Assembly (NCBI GenBank): GCA_028023455.1
Contig: JAQFVV010012395.1
Coordinates: forward strand, 10,104,154-10,168,153
Source: Epiperipatus broadwayi
Lineage: Eukaryota > Onychophora > Udeonychophora > Euonychophora > Peripatidae
Length of the DNA: 64,000 nucleotides
Direction: 5' to 3'
Positions 45,180 through 56,104 of the stretch are shown here, piece by piece (the first letter of the stretch is position 1; each line of letters opens with the position of its first letter). A program made the position numbers and the translations under genes. Below the pieces are notes generated by a model. The model did not search any database. It was not told the origin of the DNA and saw nothing but the letters and a program-made list of their open reading frames with translations.

Positions 45180-45840
45180 ATATTAAATTTCTTGCTAAGC
45201 AAAAGTCCGAGTGGAATCAGAGTCAGTTTATGGGATAATTCCATAAAAAATATGGCAATATATAAATGGATTAAAAAATTTTCTGAGTGGGGAGGAAGCA
45301 GTACAGATGAAGAGAGGTTGGGGCACCCATTAATGTGCAGAACTAACCAAAAATTGCACAAATTTATCAACTTGTGCAATGAGATCATCACCTGACTGTG
45401 AGAAACATAACAGACCAAGTAAATATTGATAAACAGAAAAATATCAACTGAAAATCTTATCATGAAGAAAATACATGCATAAATGTATTAACTCTCATGA
45501 TAATGTCTTTGAAGAAACCAACTTTTTTTTACCTGAAAATAAAAGAAATAGTGAAAGTAATTGTTAGCCGAGAGGTCATCGCAGCCACCTCGCAAGCAAG
45601 TAGTTGGCTGCAGATGGTTGTGGGTTCACCTCCCAGCTGATGCTATGACATATGAAAAAAAAAAGATATTTTGTTGACATTCAAAATTTCAAGAGTAATG
45701 CAACAGCGCTGATGGCCATTCCTTTCGAAAGAGTCCCAATATTGCTTTGAAGGGTAGACTAATTGTTCACATTAGTGCAGAGCTTCCCCAGGGAAGTATT
45801 TCAAATGTGATGGGTAATGATATTCATTAATAAGGTATAC
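45180..45840 (+). pseudogene. Mariner-type transposase N-terminal remnant
   Basis: Plus-strand frame: IYKWIKKFSEWGGSSTDEERLGHP, with the paired-like (helix-turn-helix) domain pattern of mariner transposases (YKWxKRFxEGRxxxxDEERxGRP; quoted here only in part). Later pieces read VNIDKQ and KKPTFFYLK in broken frames. A SINE interrupts it at 45556. The catalytic D residues are not recognised. It is a different fragment from the C-terminal one at 12.1 kb. Confidence 0.65.
45556..45658 (+). mobile_element. tRNA-derived SINE, copy 6, inside mariner remnant
   Basis: Plus strand: gttagccgagaggtcatcgc, a long variable-arm-like insert, box B-like gggttcacctccc, gatgctatgacatatg, A-run. It groups with copies 4 and 5. 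The flanks (aaaagaaata / aaaagatatt) are a poor TSD. Confidence 0.75.
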
Positions 45841-46681
45841 GAGTTTTAACTTAATTGTCAGATCTCATATATATACTTACACAAATTTTGTATATAATAA
45901 ATGTAAAATAATTTGAATTATATTTGAATTTTATTTAAAGTTAATGATTAAGTTATAAAGAACTTTATGTGATCCATATTTCAGTGAACAGTCATTAAAT
46001 TGTTTCACATCTATAATTTTTAATCAACTTACAATTTTTCATTTTTATCCATCAATGATTTTTCTAACTGTTTGAAAATTGATAGATCAAAAATTTATTG
46101 TACTAGGGTGTGTGTATATATATATATTGAAACAGATATACTGTTCCACATATATATTCAAAAGACCCCCCCCCCATTTAAAAGGACTAGCATGATGTGT
46201 TGTTAAAAAATAAAAAAAGAAAACAAATACGTTTAAATCTACAATTAAAAGAAAGTATAAATCTTTCTTTATTAAAATTCATCAATCCAAAAAAGAAAAT
46301 CATTAAAATAAAAAAGAAAAAAATATATTTAAACATTAAAAAAAGATAAGTTTATTTTTGTATTTCAGAAAAATAATCCATGAGGCAAAATAACTTAGGT
46401 GTTAAGCCAATGCTCCAGGCAAGGAAATGTAAAATTAATTGGAATTCGAAAACACATAGCCAGATAATTGAAAATGGTCTTCTACCGCCAAAAAGAATAG
46501 CCAATGAGCTGGGGGAAATGGCACGAACGAGGATGAAAACACATACCAACACCAATTGAAGCAAAGATAATAAAAAGTGAATCCGTTCTGATGGGCAGAG
46601 AGAGTATAAATAGGCTGAAAAATTTGGATTATCAGACAGAGAGAATAGTTTTTTTATTATTAGTTTTATTGAGTAAAGCAA
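45841..46681. other. Intronic stretch with an LTR-like patch
   Basis: 46440-46680 is GC-richer, with a tataaatagg box near 46607 and aataaag at 46680. It continues after the family A insertion to about 47045. It could be an LTR or another promoter-bearing repeat, but I found no paired ends. The rest is AT-rich, with a C-run near 46165. Confidence 0.35.
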
Positions 46682-46695
46682 TAAAGAGAGTAGTT

Positions 46696-46780
46696 AAACA
46701 GAGCAAAACTCTCCATACAGTATTGCCACCTGTGCTCAACAATTAATGTGTTAGTATAGGAAATGTGACCATGTGATGCT
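46696..46780 (+). mobile_element. Family A copy, minimal 85 bp, with 14-bp TSD
   Basis: A perfect 14-bp TSD taaagagagtagtt (46682-46695 and 46781-46794) surrounds only 85 bp: a left arm piece aaacagagcaaaactctcc...gccac and a right outer end ...gaccatgtgatg. It shows that the two outer ends alone define the insertion. Confidence 0.8.
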
Positions 46781-46794
46781 TAAAGAGAGTAGTT

Positions 46795-48246
46795 CTTTTT
46801 TTATCAGTCATATTGGATAAAACAAGCAGAGAAAATATAAAATATTTGGAAAATTCGGATTATCAGAGAGTGTTTGTTTTTATCAGTTTTACTAAGTAAA
46901 GCAAGACAGAAAAATCAAAACTTAACCATGAAGAAACAATTTAACATGGGTGGTTAGCCTGCTTTTTTCTCTCTATCCACGATCATGAAGTAAGCTCCAG
47001 CCTGTCTACAGTGCCATTCATTAAGCCCCTTGAAAGAGAACAAGTAAAAAGGTAAGAATTAAAAAATAGTAACAATTCAATTATTAATTCTATAATAAAG
47101 TTTCTAATAAAAAAATTAATAGAGAAATATGGAAACGTTAATTGTGTTCTACATTTCAAATTATAAATGCTCTACCAACATGGAAATGCTGATAAAAAAC
47201 TTATCTGTCTATGTTAACTGAAAAATAAATATCTGAGCTATATATCAGAACAAGTAAATTAAGATTATAAATGAAGCTGCTGATGAACTTATGTATAAAA
47301 ATATACGTCTGTAGCAGATCAAATAAATATTTATGCTAGAATAATTGAAGGTAAATCATAAATGCTTAACTGCATATTACTTATATCTAAATAAAACAAT
47401 AAAGTTTATGTGTATGAATATACATCTATACTTGATTAAATTATAAATGCTCCACAAACCTAGAATTGCTGGGTTTACGTGTTTACCTACCTGTAATAAT
47501 TCTCAAGATAATGAAATGCTGTATAAATCCTGACTGCTTAACTACCATATTCTTTATTAGAAGGACTTTATTATACAACAAATTACATTCTTTAAGTACT
47601 ATTATTGGAAGTATATTAAAGAAACACAATGGAACGTAAATGAAATATTTGCTTGAATTAAGTGGAATTCTGAATTAAATGCTATCAGTTGTCTTCATTA
47701 TTAACTAAATAACTAAAGATGTAAAGTGTTAAAGAACTTGCATTCTTTAATTCATATTGTACTATTATAGGACGTATACCAAGAGACAAGATAAATTAAA
47801 ATGAATCTTCACATGGATATGAAGGAACTTAATTAGAAGGTTGCAAATGAATTGTTAAATAAAGTTGTTGTTACTTAAAACTACTTTTAGTTGTTCAGTT
47901 CTATTTTACATCACTTGTCATTCATTGCACTTGTTCATGAGAATTTCATGTCTCCTGAGCTATGTCTGGCATAACTAGACCTAGGTAAGTCAGGTTGTAG
48001 TGAGATGGAACTCTAGTGGCACTGTTTGGAAAACCAAACACAGAAATTTCTATGTGTTTCCAGTCTCTATGGTGCTACATCCTCTGATGAGCTGGAAATA
48101 TTGTTGTGGGGGGGGGGGGATAACATCTGCATTGGAGAATTCCAATCGATAGTTCCTTTCTGCAACATGCTCATCAGGAAATTGTTACAACAGGTAATGA
48201 AGGGGTTGTATGGGTCCATCTACAATATATATATATAATAAATAAA
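46795..48246. other. Intronic stretch, unassigned
   Basis: Continuation of the LTR-like patch to about 47045, then AT-rich sequence. 47940-48230 is a more complex segment with a G-run at 48107-48118. It is not recognised. Confidence 0.45.
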
Positions 48247-49075
48247 ATATCTGTTAATTAAAAACAAAATTGTAATTATAATTGAAATAATAAATTTAAC
48301 GGTTTACAAACTATTACAAACAATCCTTAAATCCACAGAAGTACTTTTGGTTAATTTCTTAAACCTGCCTCAACTGCCATTAAATTTAAAAAAAAGTGGA
48401 AGCAAATGTCATCAATTCAAATCCCATGAATCTTGTATTTTAATGTTAGCAGCTTGTCGATTTATTAAATGCATTTTATTTCTGTTTATAAAAAGTGCCT
48501 CTTTAATTTTTCTTTTACTATGGTTTCTCTCTTCATGAAGAATTTTCACATTTTCAAAATCAAATTTAAATTTATAATTCCATGATTTTTCATGATCAAA
48601 GAAAACTGAAGGAGACATTAACTCACCATTATTTTTACTTTTTACAGCTTATATAACAATTCATGCTCTCTCAATCTAGGTGCAGTATTGAGAAGAGATT
48701 GAGGGAGCATGAATTGTTATATAAGCATGTAAAAAGTAAAAATAATGGTGATTTAATGTCTCCTTCAGTTTTCTTTGATCATATAAATATAAATTTAAAT
48801 TTGATTTTGAAAATGTGAAAATTCTTCATGAAGAGAGAAACCATAGTAAAAGAAAAATTAAAGAGGCAATTTTTATAATCAGGAATAAAATGCATTTAAT
48901 AAATTGACAAGCTGTTAACATTAAAATACAAGATTCATGGGTATTAAATTGATGACATTTGCTTCCGCTTTTTTTAATTTAATGGCAGTTGAGGCAGGTT
49001 TAAGAAATTAACTGAAAGTACTTCTGCGGATTTAATGATTGTTTGTAATAGTTTGTAAAGCGTTAAATTTATTAT
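48247..49075. mobile_element. Head-to-head PLE end pair (large palindrome)
   Basis: Two inverted arms of about 400 bp meet at 48660-48720 (centre aggtgcagtattgagaaga). The left arm on the minus strand encodes a PLE GIY-YIG tail: FDHEKSWNYKFKFDFEN, SKRKIKEALFINRN, LINRQAANIKIQ. The right arm is a diverged copy on the plus strand. Both 3' ends point outward. This is the PLE inverted-pair layout with both copies truncated to the last ~70 codons. Arm identity is high but imperfect (several indels). Confidence 0.75.
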
Positions 49076-50194
49076 TTCAATTATATATATATATATATAT
49101 ATTGTAACTGATATAAATCTCATAGCAATGAATTAGTTACAATACAAAGCTGCATAGTCAAAAAAATTAAAATAAAATAAATGTGTAAATTGTCATGCAT
49201 GTGCACATACTAGATATAATATATGTATGTGACAGTTAAGTATACTGGTTTAGATAATTAAAAGAATAATGTTATTACAAATTTTATAAAGGAGATATAT
49301 TATAAGATTATATAGCTCATATTACGTAAAGGAAAAAAGAAAAATTCTTTTGATGCATACATAAATTTGAATTGTGTAGTCAAATAAAAAATATAAAATA
49401 TTTCGTGACTTTTTTTGATTTGGCTTCTGAATGGAAATTAAAATACATAATTTACTCATTATAATAAATTGAATGGCAAATCTAAATATGTTATTAGGAA
49501 ATTATCGGCTACTAAAATTAAGAAAGTTATTAGTCAATTTTTAAAAGTTGATAATGATTATTTATTCTTCTTATCATCATCACAAACATAAAGAAAAAAA
49601 GGAAAAAGAAAAAAACTAAATTTTTCTTTTATATATCCTAATTTAAAGGATGAAAATTTTTTTTATCAATAAACATATTATTATAAAAAACAGATGTTAA
49701 ATCTTGTAACTAGGTTTTTATAAAAGCTATTGTTTGAAAATCATCCCTTGAATACAGCAATAAGGGTGAAAAATAACAAGTAGTGTATGACTAGGGAAAA
49801 TATGAACAATTAGAGCAGTCTAGTATTTTCCAAGTCTTAACTCAAGAAGCAATGTTGCAGTGATCCTATAAAAAGAAAAAAAATGCTGGTTAAAACAGCT
49901 TTCCATGATATTTGGATTGCTGTGCTTTGCTGGCATTAAAGTGTTTTTCAGTATGCCACATCAAGTACAACATTAACTAGTGGAAGATTATCCCATATGT
50001 GTGGCTAGCAAATCAATCACCACACCAGACAAAACACCCAAAGTGATGCAATCACATCCAGAGACTAATGCTGAAGTTTTCTAAAACTAACCATTGCCTA
50101 TAAATAGTCAAAATAAGAGTCATAGATCACATGACCCAATTCTCTTAAACTTGTAAGATATAAACAATGAGCATTGCCAATTGCTCAATAAGCT
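49076..50194. other. AT-rich intronic stretch, nothing recognised
   Basis: Begins with a (TA)n run at 49083-49101. No gene. Confidence 0.5.
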
Positions 50195-50201
50195 TTGTGA
50201 T

Positions 50202-50448
50202 AAATGCTTAGCCAAAGAAAGCATTTAAAATATCTTTGTCAGGAAATCCCCCCTAACCTCTGACCATGGATTGGCACTCCTCAGAGAGGTGCTAGGGTAG
50301 CTTCAGACACTAGATCTAAAAATACCAACCCAAAGCCAGCATTTATCTGAAAGTTATGTATTGAGTGGCAAAGCACAAAAACATGGTCAGAGGTTGGGGG
50401 GTTTCCTGACAGAGATATTTTACATGCTTTCTCTGGCTAAGTGTTTTA
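50202..50448. repeat. Foldback related to families A/B
   Basis: Arms 50202-50278 and 50382-50448 are inverted copies. The centre contains cctcagagaggtgctaggg and actagatct, which resemble the cctc.ctgatga / tagg blocks of family B. GAAAC is lost, so no ribozyme motif remains. No TSD found. Confidence 0.5.
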
Positions 50449-51012
50449 ATCATTGCCTGCTTTAACTATGCCATGAGAAGAGAAATAGACTGTGCCATAA
50501 GACCTACCATGATCTACTATATATTCTATCTAATGTTACCAATGCCCAAGAAAGACAACTACCATCCTCAATCAATTAACTAATTAAGACATTCGTAAAT
50601 ATAGTAAAAGAACCATATCTGAGAAAACCATGGTTTTGAACTTTTTAAACTTTAGAATTTTATCAATAAATATTCTAAGGCCTTAAGTTTAATGCAATGT
50701 TAATCAAATGGAGGATTATAACTTGTTGATAATTCTAAGTTGATTATGATGAAAATGAAATTTACTTAAAAATAGAATTTACTATTTTTTAATTAAAAAA
50801 AACTATACTAGAGTAATCTGTATACTGCATTGCCCTGATATCTTGACTGACTGATTAATTAAAACTGGCTGCAAAAGCAGTTATTTTTATTATATAAAAA
50901 TTAAATTACACTAAAAAATTACATAATATTTGTTTTGTCTTTGTAAATTGATATTATTTTTAGTATTATTATAATCAATTCAATCATTTTTATTATTTTT
51001 CTTGTTTTGTAG
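50449..51012 (+). other. 3' end of the 6.0-kb ATPase intron
   Basis: The intron spans 45008-51012. This part is AT-rich and ends cttgttttgtag. Confidence 0.75.
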
Positions 51013-51216
51013 GGTCTCACATCTTCACAGGCCAAAGAAATCTTAGAAAGAGATGGGCCAAATGAATTATCACCCCCTAAAACGACTCCAGAATGGATAA
51101 AATTTTGTAAACAATTATTTGGAGGGTTTTCAATGTTATTATGGATTGGGGCAATTCTCTGTTTTATAGCTTATGCAATACAGGCTGCAACATATGAAGA
51201 ACCAGCAGATGATAAT
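51013..51216 (+). CDS. Na+/K+-ATPase alpha subunit, exon with M1 (68 codons)
   Basis: Encodes [36 protein letters not shown], then the first transmembrane helix [19 protein letters not shown] and EEPADDN. These are hallmark P-type IIC ATPase sequences: the pump cation-transport N-domain, the ...[13 protein letters not shown] linker and M1. The segment after M1 ([12 protein letters not shown]) lies in the extracellular M1-M2 loop region that forms part of the cardiac-glycoside site. The acceptor tgtag and donor gtaaga keep phase 0. The following exon (M2 onward) is not seen in the remaining 12.8 kb. Confidence 0.95.
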
Positions 51217-51624
51217 GTAAGAAATATATTAAATATAACATCAATTTTGTATTGAAACTTACTTTTTTATATATTTTTTTTATTTTCTGAATTTCAACTT
51301 TTTTATGTATTCATTTTCAGGATGTTTTTCACATGCACACATGTATATATAAATATTGTGAATTAAAGCACTTAACTACCTGCTCTTACCTTATTATTTA
51401 ACAAGATTATATAATAGCCAAATTCTAAATTGTGAACTATAACATCACAAGGCTCATAGAATTTGGTGATTATACAGCATATTATACCTTAATTAAATAA
51501 TGAACTGTTAGAGGGCACTTAAATGCTTTCATTCACAATATTATGTTATATGTTTACATAATTAGTCACATTTGCATATTAAGTACATAATATATAAGAT
51601 AAAATCATATAACATTAAATACTA
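51217..51624 (+). other. Start of the next ATPase intron
   Basis: The donor gtaagaaat at 51217 opens an intron that runs beyond the window. Nothing else is seen in this part. Confidence 0.7.
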
Positions 51625-51638
51625 GCAAAATAACAAAT

Positions 51639-51854
51639 CACTAAACATCACATGATCACCATTCTTTATGCTTACACAAGCTGCTTACACAGAGGCAAAA
51701 TTCTCTATACAGTAGTGCTACTCAGTGCAAACCAGTCTGGAAATATTGGTTAAGTAGGCATTATATCAAGATTTTATGCACAAACCTTCCTGCATTCATT
51801 GATTATTCTGGCTTGCACTGAGTGGCACTGCTGTATGGAGAGTTTTGCCTCTGT
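51639..51854 (-). mobile_element. Family A foldback copy; right arm begins at the predicted cleavage site
   Basis: A 216-bp insertion with a 14-bp TSD gcaaaataacaRat (51625-51638 and 51855-51868, one mismatch). The left arm has the full outer end, about 50 nt longer than the right. The left arm stops after accag, and the right arm starts at tctggaaatattgg. That is the sequence just after the hammerhead GUC in intact copies, within 4 nt given the ag overlap. Confidence 0.8.
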
Positions 51855-51879
51855 GCAAAATAACAGATTTATACTAAAA

Positions 51880-53480
51880 TTGTTTTACAGTCATGGTTTT
51901 GTCTACTTGTGATATTTCACAAATAGACTTTCTCAAGTGTCAATTTACTAAACATAACTCAGTCCCATAATTCATTTCAAAAAGCACTTGTCTTTAATAT
52001 CAAAGAAAGTTTTCATAAGTTTGATAACCTCAGATTCTAGAAGATTTATCATGAGAGATTTTAACTCTCCTTTTTATTCATTTCTTTTATTAAAGATAAT
52101 TTCTGCATTGTCAAACAATATTTTATGACCTGTATTCAGTTCATTAATATACAAAGCTGAGTTCTGATAACTATTTTTAACTCTACTCTTATGAACTTTA
52201 ACTCTTTCATTGAGTGACTTAATTTACTTTGACTATATAAATTTTATGACAATTGCAAGAAATTTTATAAAGTTTATCAGGAGTGCATTTACCAACAAGA
52301 CATTTTTTTCTAACAACTTTCATACCACCAATAAGTGACTATTTTTTAAAACTATTTTGAAAACTTTCATTAACTTTAAAAGTTTTTTTTTATTAAAATC
52401 AGGCTTGTAGATATTTTATTGAGTATAATATTCTTAATAAATTCATCATTATAATCCACTTCAACATATTCAGTAGCAAACTAACTTTTTTGAATATAAG
52501 CTTTACTTTCAAAATTATTAAGCCTTTTATTCCTATAACAAAAATTTAACAAAGCAATTTTTTCACTTATAAAGGGTTGATAACTATCAGGCCTAATCAT
52601 ATTTCTTAAATTTTTCTCTTTAATAAAATAACCATGAAATAAAGTTACTATCAATATTATCAACATTTAAATCTAAACATTTTCACTTAATAAAGTAACT
52701 ATAATATTAGAATTAAACTATTCAATCTAGCAAAGAAATACTTTAATTTATCTTTCTGAATAACAAATAAACAATTATGAACATATCTAACAAATACTTT
52801 GAAAAAAGCAGAATTAATAACACTATTTTTTTAAAATAATCAATTGAGGTAGAACACATTAATGGAGAAATAACATAATCGATCATCCATTCTACTTTAA
52901 TTTTATAAAACACATTATTACACATAAAATATATTAAATCCTTTAATAATAAAACCTAATCATTTAATAACTTTAATCTTATCAGTTGATAAATATTCAT
53001 ATTTTCCCAAACCAGAAAAAAATATATTATTACTTTTTAATCTATCAACAGGTTGACACATATTTTCAATATTTAAATTACCAAAAACACAACTGTCTCC
53101 AAAAACCAAACCATTAATTTTATTAAAAGCTTCAATAAAGAAAAAAAGGAAAACCCCAAAAGTGACCAAAATTAATATAATTTTAAAAAAATTTTACAAG
53201 AAATTTTAAAATTTTATTAACAATCCTCAAAAACAAAAGTGCAACTTAAAGGAAATTATTTCTATGAGACTTAGGATCAAAGAAGACTTCAGAAGCAATA
53301 CAATTACTAGGATAAGAACTAAAATAACTATCAATTTTATTTTATTTTCCATAACTTTAATAATGTCATTTAACTTAGAATTTACTTTTTTCCCAGATTA
53401 TAATTTAAAATTGTATACTTTCCAACTTTATATGTGAAAAATTTTAAGAAAACTAATTTAAATATAAAGGAATATAAATA
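51880..53480 (-). pseudogene. Old Penelope-like element remnant
   Basis: The minus strand, in broken frames, gives GIY-YIG pieces near 52230-52300 (LYKISCNCHKIYI, CxC plus YI) and a tail near 51990-52160 (ELNTGHKILFDNAEI, NELNTGHKI pattern). RT pieces lie at 52480-53170, including YVRYVHNCLFVI (decayed YVDD region near 52765-52800) and LSTDKIKVIK. Stops and frameshifts are throughout. The order (RT upstream, nuclease downstream on the minus strand) fits a PLE. Terminal repeats are not resolved. Confidence 0.6.
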
Positions 53481-54182
53481 ATGTCAATGAGAATTTTTTA
53501 ATACTGTAAGTAAAAAATAATTGTACTTAATCTCTTTAATTATATATACAGTATATAAATGAATGTATGAATCTAGTTTTTATATAATAAGTTAAGTAAA
53601 ACTGATAATTTGCAAAGTGCAAAAAAAAAAAAAAGTACATAAGTGATATTAAATTGTTTAAGCACATGAACCAGGCTGTCAAGCATTAAATATAAATTAA
53701 AATATTACATTCTTGTTTTGTTTACAATTTTTTATTTAGTTTTTGTTGTTGTTATTGTTAACTGTTGTTGCTGCAATCAATGTTATCCCACGATATTTTT
53801 GAAAACAAAGCTATTAGAAAATATAGGTGTTAATAGTAGCAACAAGTTATCTAGTTTCATACTTAACATTTTAATTCATTTGACCAGATTCATTTAAATA
53901 TATAAAAATGGAAAAATTATCTGCCTTTAATTTCAAAATCAAAAGAATTTTAATTAATATATTTATAAAGTACAGCACATAGCTAACACAAAGAAAAAGT
54001 AGTGCATATCATATATGACATTATCTAGCATTAAATTTTCCAGTACTATTAATCCTGTGTGTCAACTTCTAATTTAAATTACTTAATTTGTAATTTTATA
54101 ACACATAATTTTCTAAAAAGTTTAATGCTAAGTAATATGACAAATTTATTACATTTAACTCTATAACCTAGTATATATATGT
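53481..54182. other. AT-rich intronic stretch, nothing recognised
   Basis: No supported feature. Confidence 0.55.
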
Positions 54183-54470
54183 GTGCTCTGCGCACAGATA
54201 ATGAAGCTATTAAACGTAAGTAAAATTATCAAAAGTTACCACCAAGTGCTTTCGGGACAGTTTATAGTCTCATGTGGCTACTTGTGTTTAGTTGAGAACT
54301 ATAATATTAATATTACAGTTCTCAACTAAAACACTGCAATCAAAAGTTACCACCAAGTGCTTTCAGGACAGTTTATAGTGCCATATTCATGGCTACTTGT
54401 GTTTAGTTGAGAACTGTCCCGAAAGCACTTGGTGGTAACTTTTGATTACAGTTCTCAACTAAACACAAGT

Positions 54471-54516
54471 AGCCATGAATATGGGACTATAAACTGTCCC
54501 GAAAATGCTTGGTGGT
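54471..54516 (+). ncRNA. Hammerhead-like variant motif, 54-kb cluster
   Basis: Stem I GCCA/UGGU, AUGAAUAU, stem II GGGAC-UAUAAACU-GUCCC (5 bp), GAA, then a short stem III and U. This module's stem III reads AAUGCU; the partial module at 54405 has AG-CA-CU. Confidence 0.5.
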
Positions 54517-54579
54517 AACTTGTGGTAATTTTACTTACATTTAATAGCTTCATATTACAGTTCTCAACTAAACACAAGT

Positions 54580-54622
54580 AGCCATGAATATGGGACTATA
54601 AACTGTCTCGAAAGCGCTTGGC
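54580..54622 (+). ncRNA. Hammerhead-like variant motif, 54-kb cluster, last module
   Basis: AGCC, AUGAAUAU, GGGAC-UAUAAACU-GUCUC, GAA, AG-CG-CU, U, GGC. Here stem I is GCCA/UGGC, with a C where the neighbour has U: a compensating G-U to G-C step. Stem II has one mismatch. Confidence 0.5.
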
Positions 54623-55168
54623 AGTAACTTTTGGTAATTTTACTTACGTTTAATAGCTTCATTACCTGTGCACAGAGCTCATATATATATTAATTGATTT
54701 CAAGCACTAATGATGTAAAGCCTTAACTATAACCTAGTGTATATTATAATGCCACATATATAATCCATGTGTTAATGGATTTAAATGATTTGTATATAAA
54801 CAGTCAATAAGTAGTCCATTATTAAGACATACTCTTATTTTTAAAAATATATTTATTGACATTATAAAATTGTACAGATGCATAATAAAAACACTTTGTT
54901 AATGTTGGCTCATCCATTGCTGGTGTTGGTCTGGAAAAAGTATGCAAAATCCATTCTCCGCACTAGCAGGTTATAATATTAGCAAATACGTACTATTTAG
55001 TTGGTATTGCCCACCCCTGCCAGTGCAGAGAATGACCCAATAATGCTAACTTATCAGCTGGGATACATGTAGTGTGAAATCAATGCCCCTCTAGTAGAAT
55101 CCGACATGTTGCAACACAGACTACTTCTTCTATGATACACTACAATGTGGATATATCAGGTCCAAAAT

Positions 55169-56104
55169 TCATGTAGAGTCTGTGGGCCATACTAGTAGGC
55201 TCCATGTATTATTAAACAAAAATCTAGAGAATAGTATCTTAATCTTGTCTTGAAGAGCTTTGAGCTTATCGCAAAATATAGCATTGGGATCCGGTGTTGC
55301 TTGTGTGAACTTTGTCCTGCACCTTGTGTACCAAAAAGCATATGTCAGGAAGATTGATAACCTGATTACTGTAAAGTCTCCAGAGAAGAGACAACCCCTG
55401 ATGTCCAGGATTTTATCCACTGCTATAATGCAGTGTTGAGAGATAATTCTTCGAATACTGTTATAGCCTGGACATATATTTAACAGATGATTAAAGGACT
55501 CCTCTCCTTTAGAACAGGCATGACAAATAGGGTCTATTTTATTTAGAAACTGCTTGTAGTATAAGAATGTATTAGTTGGCATGGAATCCATATTCACCTT
55601 GATCAGATAATCCAAAAGTTTGGGCTCCAGTAGCAGATATTTAAATATTGAGGTGATTTTATGATTGCTGCACCCTAGGTGAGCATAAATAACTGTATTA
55701 ACAGGATTCAGCAGGCAATGTGCCTGCCAGATGTTGATTTTATTATTAAACTCTGTTATTGAGTGCCCGATGTATAGAGATTGTTGTTTAATAATGGTGT
55801 CAAGCCACGTGTGTTTACTGAGGGGAGGTCTGTCAGTAGGTATTACAGTCTCTATAATATTTGATAGAGGGTATTTTTTCCCCAGGTTTACTAAAAGTGA
55901 ATGCCCTTTTTGGAAATTGATTGTCTGTATTGAATGGAGACCCATACCATTCTGTTTCCTGTGAAACTGAAGTCTGCGGATGCTAATTGCAGTGGTCTGA
56001 CCTCTCCATAAGAGCTGACCACAGAGCCTCTGAATCTGTAAGGTGAATGATTTGGTAATTGTCATTATTGGCAGGTAGTAATTTATGCTCGCCATAATCT
56101 TCAT
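55169..56104 (-). pseudogene. LINE ORF2 C-terminal part (after frameshift)
   Basis: A 311-residue frame continuing the RT thumb and tail: LCGQLLWRG and QNGMGL, then a zinc-knuckle CHACSKGEESFNHLLNIC (C194, C197, H206, C211 in this frame). Such a CCHC near the C-terminus is typical of many LINE ORF2 proteins and helps RNA/DNA binding. The Met at its start is internal. The frame is offset from the upstream one by a small indel at about 56125-56130, where INMKIMASI should follow. It ends at a stop at 55169. Confidence 0.88.

Larger units (their letters stand above)
54183..54680. mobile_element. Inverted/tandem cluster of hammerhead-like modules
   Basis: Five modules of about 110-135 bp. Two are on the minus side (near 54238 and 54349), one partial plus (54405-54437) and two plus (54471 and 54580). 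They face each other so that both outer ends read ...gtttaatagcttcat. Each module contains ttctcaactaaacacaagtagcc, the structured motif and ggtaattttacttac (pieces). There is no ORF. The tandem plus inverted layout with a ribozyme-like motif per unit is like PLE pseudo-LTRs or retrozymes. A TSD is not certain, since outer flanks (gctctgcgcacag / cctgtgcacagagc) are themselves inverted. Confidence 0.65.

Noticed and set aside
45164-45463. 99-codon minus-strand ORF
   Set aside because: It lies opposite the mariner N-terminal remnant, whose plus-strand frame has the family motif.
48060-48100. ctgatgagctggaaa as another hammerhead
   Set aside because: There is no room for stem II between CUGAUGA and GAAA, and no stem I.
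50202-50448. Family B hammerhead copy
   Set aside because: The GAAAC half is missing and the core is changed, leaving only loose similarity.
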